From Bacteroidales bacterium (GTDB taxonomy: Bacteria; Bacteroidota; Bacteroidia; Bacteroidales; UBA932), in NCBI GenBank assembly GCA_017550025.1, contig JAFYLU010000067.1, positions 1 through 44,799 on the forward strand: DNA of 44,799 bases, written 5' to 3'. Below, in pieces: positions 31,386-39,299 of the stretch (its first letter is position 1; every line of letters begins with the position of its first letter). A model generated the notes under the pieces. That model did no database searches. It saw only the letters and a program-made list of their open reading frames with translations, and was not told where the DNA came from. Made by a program: the position numbers and the translations under genes.

Positions 31386-31401
31386 CTGACAGAATTGTCA
31401 G
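31386..31401 (+). other. Perfect 6-bp inverted repeat upstream of degP
   Basis: CTGACA-GAAT-TGTCAG is a 16-base palindromic arrangement about 50 bases before the degP start. It could be an operator or a leader hairpin; no T tract follows immediately. Confidence 0.4.
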
Positions 31402-31452
31402 CAAAAAACGGGCTGTTACTGCTTAAAAGAAATAATTTAACACTGAAAAAAT

Positions 31453-32883
31453 ATGAAAAGAGGACTTTTTATCGTTTTGCTTTCCGCACTTGCCGGAGGG
31501 CTGACAGCTTATGCTGTGGCAAATTTTAGTGACGGCGGGCATGTTCAGCAAGTCGCGACATCAGAAGGTGCGCAGTTCCGCACCGTAAGCCTTTCGCATG
31601 AGAACTGGCCGGACTTTACATATGCCGCAGAATCGGCTGTTGATGCTGTTGTATATGTAAAGGTCGTGTCGACATCAGTGCAGCAGGCGCCAAGCTCCAT
31701 ATTCGACTTTTTCTTCGGCGCTCCGGGAGGCGGCGCACCACAGCAGCGCGAGAGGGTAGGAAGCGGTTCCGGAGTCATTATCCGTGAGGACGGATATATC
31801 GTGACCAACAATCATGTCATCGACGGCGCCAGCAAGATAGAAGTCACGCTCAACAGCAATCAGACCTATCCGGCCACCCTCGTGGGAACAGATCCGGCTA
31901 CGGATGTGGCATTGCTGAAGATTGATGCTTCAGGACTTCCGGTCATCCCGTTCGGCGATTCTGACAAGCTCCGTCTTGGAGAATGGGTGATCGCCATCGG
32001 TTCTCCTTACGACCTACGCTCCACTATCACGGCAGGAATCGTAAGTGCGAAAGGACGTTCGATGCCGAACTATACAGGCGAGTTCAAGATCGAGTCATTC
32101 ATCCAGACCGATGCGGCTGTAAACCCTGGAAACAGCGGTGGCGCTCTTGTGGACAGGGCCGGTAACCTTGTGGGAATCAACACTGCCATCATCTCCCAGA
32201 CAGGCTCCTATACAGGTTATTCGTTTGCTGTTCCTTCAAACATTGTGAAGAAGATCGCATATGACCTTATGGACTTCGGAAGTGTGAAAAGAGCCGTTCT
32301 TGGCATTGTAATGCAGCCGATTGATGATAAAATTGCAGAGGAGTTGAAACTTTCTTCAAGAAACGGCGTATATATTAACGAGGTTTCAAAGAGTGGGGCT
32401 GCGGACAAGGCCGGCCTCAAGGCTGGAGACATTCTCATAGCCATTGATTCCATGAAGATCACCAACACTTCGTCTGTCCAGGAAGCAGTCAGCAGATTCT
32501 CACCCGGGGACAAGGCTTCCGTGACTGTCATCCGTGACGGAAAGGAAATGGTGTTCGATGTGGTGTTCAAGGGAACCTCGCAGGAAAACGGCACAGTGTC
32601 GGATGACGGAACCGTAGCGTTTTATGGTTCGTCCATCAGGGCGGCATCGAAGGAGACTCTTGAGAAGTACGGAATCAAGTCAGGAGTGGAGATTGTGGAG
32701 CTCGGTCCCGGAAAGCTCATGGAAGCTGGTGCTGTTGAAGGCTTCATCATCCAGTATGTCAATGACCAGCAGGTCAAGACCCCGCAGGATGTGATAGACA
32801 TAGTGAAGAAGTCGAAGAGAGCGGTGTTTGTGGAAGGCATTACTCCTTCCGGAAGGACAGGATATTTCGGCTTCGGAGTATAG
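31453..32883 (+). CDS. DegP/HtrA family periplasmic serine protease
   Basis: Envelope quality-control protease, 476 residues. An N-terminal hydrophobic segment (GLFIVLLSALAGGLTAYAVA) serves as signal or anchor. The trypsin domain shows His121 (NNHVIDGA), Asp151 (ATDVALLKI) and Ser228 (NPGNSGGAL). Two PDZ domains follow, the first marked by GVYINEVSKSGAADKAGLKAGDILIAID split across about 345-375, the second by the C-terminal third. The gene lies 27 bases upstream of the primary sigma factor, a linkage I recall from other Bacteroidota. Confidence 0.95.
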   Translation: MKRGLFIVLLSALAGGLTAYAVANFSDGGHVQQVATSEGAQFRTVSLSHENWPDFTYAAESAVDAVVYVKVVSTSVQQAPSSIFDFFFGAPGGGAPQQRERVGSGSGVIIREDGYIVTNNHVIDGASKIEVTLNSNQTYPATLVGTDPATDVALLKIDASGLPVIPFGDSDKLRLGEWVIAIGSPYDLRSTITAGIVSAKGRSMPNYTGEFKIESFIQTDAAVNPGNSGGALVDRAGNLVGINTAIISQTGSYTGYSFAVPSNIVKKIAYDLMDFGSVKRAVLGIVMQPIDDKIAEELKLSSRNGVYINEVSKSGAADKAGLKAGDILIAIDSMKITNTSSVQEAVSRFSPGDKASVTVIRDGKEMVFDVVFKGTSQENGTVSDDGTVAFYGSSIRAASKETLEKYGIKSGVEIVELGPGKLMEAGAVEGFIIQYVNDQQVKTPQDVIDIVKKSKRAVFVEGITPSGRTGYFGFGV

Positions 32884-32910
32884 GAAGAAGGAATAACTTA
32901 AATAATAAGA

Positions 32911-33771
32911 ATGAGACAGCTAAAGATTACAAAATCGATTACAAACCGAGAGAGCGCCTCGCTCGACAAGTATCTTCAGGAGATCGGTCGCGAAGAACTT
33001 ATCACGGTAGAGGAAGAGGTTGAGCTTGCCCAGAGGATCCGTAAAGGAGACCAGCAGGCCCTTGAGAAACTTACAAGAGCAAACCTTCGTTTCGTGGTTT
33101 CTGTTGCAAAGCAGTATCAGAATCAGGGCCTCAGCCTTCCGGACCTTATCAATGAGGGTAATCTGGGACTTATCAAGGCTGCAGAGAAGTTTGACGAGAC
33201 AAGAGGTTTCAAGTTCATTTCTTATGCAGTGTGGTGGATCCGTCAGTCAATCCTCCAGGCTCTTGCAGAGCAGTCGAGAATCGTGAGGTTGCCTCTCAAT
33301 CAGGTAGGATCTCTCAATAAGATCAACAAGGCGCTTTCGAAGTTCGAGCAGGAGAACGAGCGTATGCCGTCAAGCGAAGAGCTTTCGGAGATGATCGATG
33401 TTCCGAAGGACAAGATCGCGGATACCCTCAGGGTGTCAGGCCGCCATGTTTCGGTTGACGCTCCGTTTGTGGAAGGTGAGGACAACAGCCTCCTTGACGT
33501 GCTCGTGAACAATGATTCTCCAAGCGCTGACCGCGGACTTGTGAACGAATCTCTCAACAAGGAGATCGAGAGAGCTCTTTCCACACTTGCTACCAGAGAG
33601 AGGGAAATCATAAAGTCGTTCTTCGGTATCGGATGTCAGGAAATGACCCTTGAGGAGATCGGCGAAAGATTCGGACTTACAAGAGAGCGTGTGCGCCAGA
33701 TCAAGGAGAAGGCCATCCGCAAGCTCAAGAACAATTCAAGAAGCAAACTTTTGAAAAGCTATTTAGGATAA
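32911..33771 (+). CDS. rpoD: Primary sigma-70 family RNA polymerase sigma factor
   Basis: A 286-residue housekeeping sigma factor of the short Bacteroidota type (sigma-ABfr), lacking region 1.1. Region 1.2 starts near residue 17 ([16 protein letters not shown]), region 2 holds [32 protein letters not shown] and [13 protein letters not shown], region 3 follows with [11 protein letters not shown], and region 4 ends with [20 protein letters not shown]. It explains the TAnnTTTG promoters seen across the window. Its TAA shares its last base with the argS ATG (TAATG), so the two are probably translationally coupled. Confidence 0.95.
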   Translation: MRQLKITKSITNRESASLDKYLQEIGREELITVEEEVELAQRIRKGDQQALEKLTRANLRFVVSVAKQYQNQGLSLPDLINEGNLGLIKAAEKFDETRGFKFISYAVWWIRQSILQALAEQSRIVRLPLNQVGSLNKINKALSKFEQENERMPSSEELSEMIDVPKDKIADTLRVSGRHVSVDAPFVEGEDNSLLDVLVNNDSPSADRGLVNESLNKEIERALSTLATREREIIKSFFGIGCQEMTLEEIGERFGLTRERVRQIKEKAIRKLKNNSRSKLLKSYLG

Positions 33772-35561
33772 TGACTCCAGAAACATTTATCATAGCTAAA
33801 GCGTCTGAAGCAATTCAGGCGCTTTACGGCGTTGAAGTACCGGCTGCGCAGCTCCAGGTACAGGTTACGCGCAAGGAATTCGAGGGCGACTATACACTGG
33901 TCGTTTTCCCTCTTTTGAAAGTATCAAAGACAACTCCGGAGAATACGGGAAATGCCATCGGTGCATGGCTCATGGAGAATGTGGCAGAGGTTGCAGGTTA
34001 TAATACCGTAAAGGGCTTCCTCAACATTTCCTTCTCGGAAGTATACTGGAACAATGTATTTGCGGAAATCGCATCTGCAGAGGATTTCGGACAGCTTCCA
34101 TCTACAGGAAAGACCATCATGGTAGAGTATTCTTCTCCTAATACAAACAAGCCTCTCCACCTTGGCCATATCCGCAACAACCTCCTCGGATGGTCTGTGG
34201 CGAAACTTCTCGAGGTGTGTGGACATAATGTCCTGAAGGTGAACCTTGTAAATGACCGCGGAATCCATATCTGCAAGTCGATGTATGCCTGGAAGGTGCT
34301 CGGAAACGGAGAGACTCCGCAGTCTAGCGGAAAGAAGGGAGACCACCTTGTAGGTGACTACTATGTGGCTTTCAACAATCTTTACAAGAAGGAGGTTGAC
34401 GAACTCGTGGCAGGCGGAATGAGCAAGGAGGAGGCAGAAAAGAATGCTCCTTCACTCAAGGCTGCACAGGAGATGCTCTTCAAGTGGGAGAATGGAGATG
34501 CAGAGGTTGTGGAGCTCTGGAAGACAATGAACGGCTGGGTGTACGAAGGCTTCGACAAGACATACGGAGACCTCGGCATCAGCTTCGACAGGACATATTA
34601 CGAGTCACAGACCTATCTTTTCGGCAAGGCCCTCGTACAGAAGGGACTTGAGGCAGGAATCTTCGAAACCCAGGAAGACGGATCGGTTTGGTGCGACCTT
34701 ACTGCAGACGGTCTTGACAGAAAGCTTCTTCTTCGTGGAGACGGTACTTCAGTATACATGACACAGGACCTCGGTACTGCAGAGCAGCGTTTCGCTGAAT
34801 ACAGCCTTGACGAGCATATATATGTTGTAGGAAACGAGCAGAACTATCATTTCCAGGTTCTCAAGCTCATCCTCGGAAAGCTCGGATTCGACTGGGCTGA
34901 CAGCATCTACCACCTCTCATATGGTATGGTGGAGCTTCCTGAAGGAAAGATGAAGTCTCGTGAGGGAACAGTTGTGGACGCTGACGACCTTATCGCTGCG
35001 ATGTATAATACTGCAAAGGAGACTTCGCTCGAGCTTGGAAAGATCGACAATCTCTCTGCAGAGGAGCAGGACGCTCTCTTCAAGATGATCAGCCTTGGCG
35101 CATTGAAGTATTTCATCCTCAAGGTCGATCCGAGAAAGACAATGCTCTTCGATCCGAAAGAGTCAATCGACTTCAATGGAAATACAGGTCCGTTCATCCA
35201 GTATACTCATGCCCGAATCAAGTCTATCCTCCGCAAGGCGGATGAAAAGGGCGTAGCACATCTTCAGAGCGCAGTGAAGCCGGAGTCGGAGCTTTCACAG
35301 AAGGAGGTGCGTATCATCAAGATACTCAATACCTTCCCTGCAAAGGTGGCCGAGGCTGGTGCAGCTCATTCGCCTGCAGTGATTGCGAATTACGCATATG
35401 ACCTTGCAAAGGAATTCAATCAGTACTATCATGATACACCTATTCTTCGTGAGGAGAATCAGGATCTTCTCCAGTATCGTCTGGTTCTGGTTGAGACTAT
35501 CGCGAAGGTCCTCAGCAAGGCAATGTCTATCCTCGGAATCACTCTTCCAGAAAGAATGTAA
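33771..35561 (+). CDS. argS: Arginyl-tRNA synthetase
   Basis: Class I synthetase, 596 residues, that charges tRNA-Arg. The N-terminal Arg-tRNA-synt domain occupies about 1-90. The HIGH-type motif is HLGH (130-133) in SSPNTNKPLHLGHIRNN, and the KMSK-type loop is KMKSREGTVVDADDL. The C-terminal anticodon-binding DALR domain ends TLPERM. The start codon overlaps the rpoD stop by one base. A strong terminator follows, closing the degP-rpoD-argS unit. Confidence 0.97.
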   Translation: MTPETFIIAKASEAIQALYGVEVPAAQLQVQVTRKEFEGDYTLVVFPLLKVSKTTPENTGNAIGAWLMENVAEVAGYNTVKGFLNISFSEVYWNNVFAEIASAEDFGQLPSTGKTIMVEYSSPNTNKPLHLGHIRNNLLGWSVAKLLEVCGHNVLKVNLVNDRGIHICKSMYAWKVLGNGETPQSSGKKGDHLVGDYYVAFNNLYKKEVDELVAGGMSKEEAEKNAPSLKAAQEMLFKWENGDAEVVELWKTMNGWVYEGFDKTYGDLGISFDRTYYESQTYLFGKALVQKGLEAGIFETQEDGSVWCDLTADGLDRKLLLRGDGTSVYMTQDLGTAEQRFAEYSLDEHIYVVGNEQNYHFQVLKLILGKLGFDWADSIYHLSYGMVELPEGKMKSREGTVVDADDLIAAMYNTAKETSLELGKIDNLSAEEQDALFKMISLGALKYFILKVDPRKTMLFDPKESIDFNGNTGPFIQYTHARIKSILRKADEKGVAHLQSAVKPESELSQKEVRIIKILNTFPAKVAEAGAAHSPAVIANYAYDLAKEFNQYYHDTPILREENQDLLQYRLVLVETIAKVLSKAMSILGITLPERM

Positions 35562-35583
35562 CGGAATCCGTGACGGAATATCG

Positions 35584-35617
35584 GCCGGCAGTCAAGAAAG
35601 ACTGCCGGCTTTTTTTT
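35584..35617 (+). terminator. Rho-independent terminator after argS
   Basis: GCCGGCAGTC (35584-35593) pairs perfectly with GACTGCCGGC (35600-35609) around AAGAAA and runs into eight T. The rest of the gap to nrdD (35618-35746) is AT-rich and I see no consensus TAnnTTTG element in it. Confidence 0.92.
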
Positions 35618-35746
35618 GTTGAAAACGCCCTCCTGATGCCGTGAGTCCCCATTGTTAAAAAGTCTGTTGATAAAATGAATGCAGAGTTCTATGACAAGAC
35701 TATATATAATGGATAAATTCGCATTCTCATAACACTAAACTAACTG

Positions 35747-37864
35747 ATGAGCACTATGGGCAGCGCAGAAATTACAATCATAAAAAGAGACGGAAAACGC
35801 AAGGCATTTTCAGTTGAGAAAATCAAGAATGCCATAAGAAAGGCTTTCCTTTCAGTCGGAGCATTTGCGACGGAAGACGATATAGTGAATATTCTTTCAC
35901 ATGTGCGCATAACAGAAGGAATGCATGTGGAGGAAATACAGAATCAGGTGGAGATCGGCCTGATGGCAGAGCAGTATTATGCTGTAGCCAAGGCGTATAT
36001 GCTTTACCGTCAGAGACATAACGAAGATCGCGAGGTGCGTGACCATCTCGATTTTCTCATCCAGTACTGTCAGGCGGAGAATGCTGCGACAGGAAGCAAG
36101 TATGATGCTAATGCCAATATCGAGAAGAAGAATCTTGCGACGCTCATCGGCGAACTTCCGAAGAAGAACTTCATTCGTCTGAACCGCCGTATACTCACCG
36201 ACAGGATGAAGAACATGTACGGCAAGGAACTTTCTGACAAATATATCAGGCTCCTGAAGAACCATCATATCTACAAGAACGACGAGACATCGCTTGCCAA
36301 CTATTGCGCCAGCATCACGATGTATCCGTGGCTTCTTGAAGGAACCAAGCCTATCGGTGGAAACTCTATCGGTCCGACCAACCTCAAGTCATTCTGCGGT
36401 GGCTTCATAAACCTTGTGTTCATGGTGTCGAGCATGCTCAGCGGAGCCTGTGCGACTCCTGAATTCCTCATGTACATGAATTATTTCGTCGGCAAGGAAT
36501 ACGGAACGGATTATTGGAAGAATCCTGATGCCCAGGCTGACAATTCTATGAAGAAGCGCAGTATCGACAAGGTTATCACTGATTGCTTCGAGCAGATCGT
36601 ATATTCCATCAACCAGCCTACCGGAGCGCGTAACTTCCAGGCTGTATTCTGGAATATATCCTATTATGACAGGAACTATTTTGAAAGTATATTCGGAGAG
36701 TTCCGTTTCCCAGACGGATCAAAGCCGGACTGGGACGGTCTCTCATGGCTCCAGAAGCGTTTCATGAAATGGTTCAATGCCGAAAGACTCAAGGTTCCTC
36801 TGACTTTCCCTGTCGAGACCATGGCCCTTCTCACCGAGAACAACGAGGTCAAGGACAAGGAATGGGGTGACTTTACTGCAGAAATGTATTCGGAAGGCCA
36901 TTCGTTCTTCACCTATATGAGTGATAATGCGGACTCTCTCGCTTCATGCTGCCGTCTGCGAAACGAGATCCAGGACAACGGATTCAGCTATACACTGGGT
37001 GCCGGAGGAGTGTCGACAGGTTCGAAGAGCGTGCTCACCATCAATCTCAACAGATGTATCCAGTATGCTGTCAGGAACGGACAGAACTATCTGTCTTACC
37101 TTGCGGAAGTGATTGACCTTGTACATAAGGTGCAGCTTGCATACGACGAGAACCTTAAGGCTTTCCAGGCACAGGGAATGCTTCCTCTCTTTGATGCCGG
37201 CTTCATCAATATAGGAAGACAGTACCTCACAGTGGGAATAAACGGTCTTGTTGAAGCTGCGGAATTCCTCGGCATCGCGATCAATGACAACCCTGAATAT
37301 GTGAAATTCGTTCAGGATACCCTCGGCCTTATCGAGGAATACAATATCAGGTACCGCACCAAGACTACATTGTTCAATTGCGAGATGATTCCGGCGGAGA
37401 ATGTGGGAGTCAAGCATGCAAAGTGGGACAGGGAAGACGGTTATGCCGTACCTCGTGACTGCTACAACAGCTATTTCTATATCGTTGAGGACAAGTCCCT
37501 GAACATCATCGACAAGATGCGTCTGCACGGCCGTAAATACATAGAACATCTCACAGGAGGATCTGCTCTTCATCTCAATCTTGAGGAGCATCTCTCCAAG
37601 GCGCAGTACAGCCAGCTTCTGAAGGTTGCGGCGCAGGAAGGATGTAACTATTTTACATTCAACATTCCTAACACGATCTGTAACAAGTGCGGACATATCA
37701 GCAAGCATTATCTGAAGGAATGTCCTGAATGTCATAGCACAGATATCGACTATCTGACACGTATCATCGGATATATGAAGCGTGTCAGCAATTTCTCGAT
37801 GGCGCGACAGGAAGAGGCTGCAAGGCGTCACTACCATCGTGATGAGGGTAAGCACTTATGCTAA
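35747..37864 (+). CDS. nrdD: Anaerobic ribonucleoside-triphosphate reductase
   Basis: Oxygen-sensitive class III ribonucleotide reductase that makes deoxynucleotides in anaerobes. The 705 residues start with an ATP-cone (ITIIKRDGKRKAFSVEKIKN). The barrel follows, with CGGFINL and SCCRLRNEI giving active-site Cys residues. The C-terminus carries the zinc site CNKCGH and CPECHS, and the radical loop IIGYMKRVSNFSMARQEEA, in which Gly675 is the expected glycyl radical. It overlaps nrdG by 7 bases. No NrdR box could be identified with confidence upstream. Confidence 0.96.
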   Translation: MSTMGSAEITIIKRDGKRKAFSVEKIKNAIRKAFLSVGAFATEDDIVNILSHVRITEGMHVEEIQNQVEIGLMAEQYYAVAKAYMLYRQRHNEDREVRDHLDFLIQYCQAENAATGSKYDANANIEKKNLATLIGELPKKNFIRLNRRILTDRMKNMYGKELSDKYIRLLKNHHIYKNDETSLANYCASITMYPWLLEGTKPIGGNSIGPTNLKSFCGGFINLVFMVSSMLSGACATPEFLMYMNYFVGKEYGTDYWKNPDAQADNSMKKRSIDKVITDCFEQIVYSINQPTGARNFQAVFWNISYYDRNYFESIFGEFRFPDGSKPDWDGLSWLQKRFMKWFNAERLKVPLTFPVETMALLTENNEVKDKEWGDFTAEMYSEGHSFFTYMSDNADSLASCCRLRNEIQDNGFSYTLGAGGVSTGSKSVLTINLNRCIQYAVRNGQNYLSYLAEVIDLVHKVQLAYDENLKAFQAQGMLPLFDAGFINIGRQYLTVGINGLVEAAEFLGIAINDNPEYVKFVQDTLGLIEEYNIRYRTKTTLFNCEMIPAENVGVKHAKWDREDGYAVPRDCYNSYFYIVEDKSLNIIDKMRLHGRKYIEHLTGGSALHLNLEEHLSKAQYSQLLKVAAQEGCNYFTFNIPNTICNKCGHISKHYLKECPECHSTDIDYLTRIIGYMKRVSNFSMARQEEAARRHYHRDEGKHLC

Positions 37865-38310
37865 AGTGCTGCAGTTATGATGTTGTCTGCCAGGAGATTC
37901 CGGATGAAATCACCCTGGCAGTCAATATTTCCGGATGTCCGAACAGATGTCCGGGATGTCATAGTCCGTGGCTATGGGAGGATGAGGGTGAGGCTCTGAC
38001 GGAAGACCTGCTTTCTTCTCTTATGGATCGGTATGCGTCAGCAGTCACCTGTTTCTGCTTCATGGGGGGAGATGCGGACCCTTCAGAGGTGGAGCGTCTT
38101 GCCCGTTGGATCAGGGGTGCATATCCTCATCTCAAGACTGCATGGTATTCCGGAAGGGAATCGTTGCCAGGAGGATTTGATCTGAATGTGCTTGATTTCC
38201 TGAAGCTTGGTCCTTATAAGGCAGAACTCGGTGCGCTTAAGTCTCCGTCCACAAATCAGGCTCTGTACAGGGTCATGCAGGACTGCGTGCTTCAGAAGAT
38301 TCAATTCTGA
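37858..38310 (+). CDS. nrdG: Anaerobic ribonucleotide reductase activating protein (radical SAM)
   Basis: Installs the glycyl radical on NrdD using S-adenosylmethionine and a [4Fe-4S] cluster. The 150-residue protein has the CxxxCxxC motif as Cys27, Cys31, Cys34 in SGCPNRCPGCHSP, followed by FMGGDADP in place of the usual GGEP. The length matches family members. The ATG lies within the last codons of nrdD, so coupled translation is likely. Its stop is 4 bases from the convergent esterase stop, with no terminator between. Confidence 0.93.
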   Translation: MLKCCSYDVVCQEIPDEITLAVNISGCPNRCPGCHSPWLWEDEGEALTEDLLSSLMDRYASAVTCFCFMGGDADPSEVERLARWIRGAYPHLKTAWYSGRESLPGGFDLNVLDFLKLGPYKAELGALKSPSTNQALYRVMQDCVLQKIQF

Positions 38311-38314
38311 CCGT

Positions 38315-39202
38315 TCATCGGAATATTTCCTTCATGAAACGGTTGCAATATTCTACCCAGTTGTACCATTCATGCCCTCCTTTGCTGACATCGTATTTGT
38401 GTCTGTAACCTTTTTCTTTCAGATATTGTGAGAATCCGTCTGTGTGAGGGCGGAAGAAATCCATCTTGCCTATCATGATCCAGTAAATTTCCGGCGGCTC
38501 TTCAAACTGTTTCTTCAGCTTCCGTCTGATGTTCTTGTAAAAATCCGAGTATTCTCCCTTTTTCACAAAAGGGGTGACAAATGGTGAGAACATCCCTACA
38601 TATCCGAACATGTCCGGGAAAGATGCCGAAATATGTATGGCCTGCATCCCTCCCATGGACAGCCCGGCTATAGCACGCATCTTCTTTTCCGGAATAGTTC
38701 TGTATTTGCTGTCTATCAACGAGACAAGTATGTCAGTTAGGGATCTTTCCGCGCTGCCGTCGGGTTCGAAGAATGATTCCGGGACATTTTTCTGTCTGGA
38801 TTTTGCGAAGTCCTTCTCATTGTCGTATTGGTTCATGTTCGGGAACACCACTATGGCCTTCTCCATTTCACCCCTCATGATCAGTCTGTCGATTTCTCTG
38901 AGGATCATTCCCTTTGTGATCCATGAGGTTTCATTGCCGTTTGCTCCGTGCAGCAGATAAAGCACAGGATAGGAGACATCATTGTCGCGGTATCCCTCCG
39001 GCAGATACACAATTGCCCTTCTGTATCCGGGCCTGGCTTCTGTCTTATAAAATAGCTCTTCGATACTGCCTTTGGGATTGTAGTATGTACCGATCTCCGG
39101 AAATGCTTCATTGAGAGGATATAGCCGTGTCATTGCGCATGAACCGCACATGAATGCAATGAAGGTGACAGCCGGAATAACGTGTTTCATGTTTCGCCTC
39201 AT
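38315..39202 (-). CDS. Exported esterase, feruloyl esterase/esterase D-like (CE1 type alpha/beta hydrolase)
   Basis: From the ATG at 39202 it has 295 residues, with a signal sequence ending MCGSC (Cys22), a possible lipobox. The alpha/beta hydrolase core shows YPVLYLLHGANGNETSW (oxyanion region), the nucleophile elbow GLSMGG (about Ser182), GKMDFF with a candidate acid Asp (about 248) and KGGHEWYNW with His (about 277), matching the CE1 feruloyl/acetyl esterase family. It may remove ester groups from plant polysaccharides before GH43-type enzymes act; that link is an inference. The ATG at 39190 is an alternative start. It is divergent from the debranching-type gene. Confidence 0.88.
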   Translation of the reverse strand: MRRNMKHVIPAVTFIAFMCGSCAMTRLYPLNEAFPEIGTYYNPKGSIEELFYKTEARPGYRRAIVYLPEGYRDNDVSYPVLYLLHGANGNETSWITKGMILREIDRLIMRGEMEKAIVVFPNMNQYDNEKDFAKSRQKNVPESFFEPDGSAERSLTDILVSLIDSKYRTIPEKKMRAIAGLSMGGMQAIHISASFPDMFGYVGMFSPFVTPFVKKGEYSDFYKNIRRKLKKQFEEPPEIYWIMIGKMDFFRPHTDGFSQYLKEKGYRHKYDVSKGGHEWYNWVEYCNRFMKEIFR

Positions 39203-39299
39203 TAAATATCGAATTCTCATGATACCATTTCCATACCGCATATATTATTTCTTCTTAATTATTCTTAATTTCGCATTATGTAAAAATTCAAATGCTATC

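Noticed and set aside
36944-37855. Minus-strand open frame of 303 codons opposite nrdD
   Set aside because: Antisense to conserved nrdD motifs, no domain features.
39111-39299. 63-codon upstream extension of the debranching-type gene
   Set aside because: It overlaps the divergent esterase gene; the clear lipoprotein signal begins at 39300.
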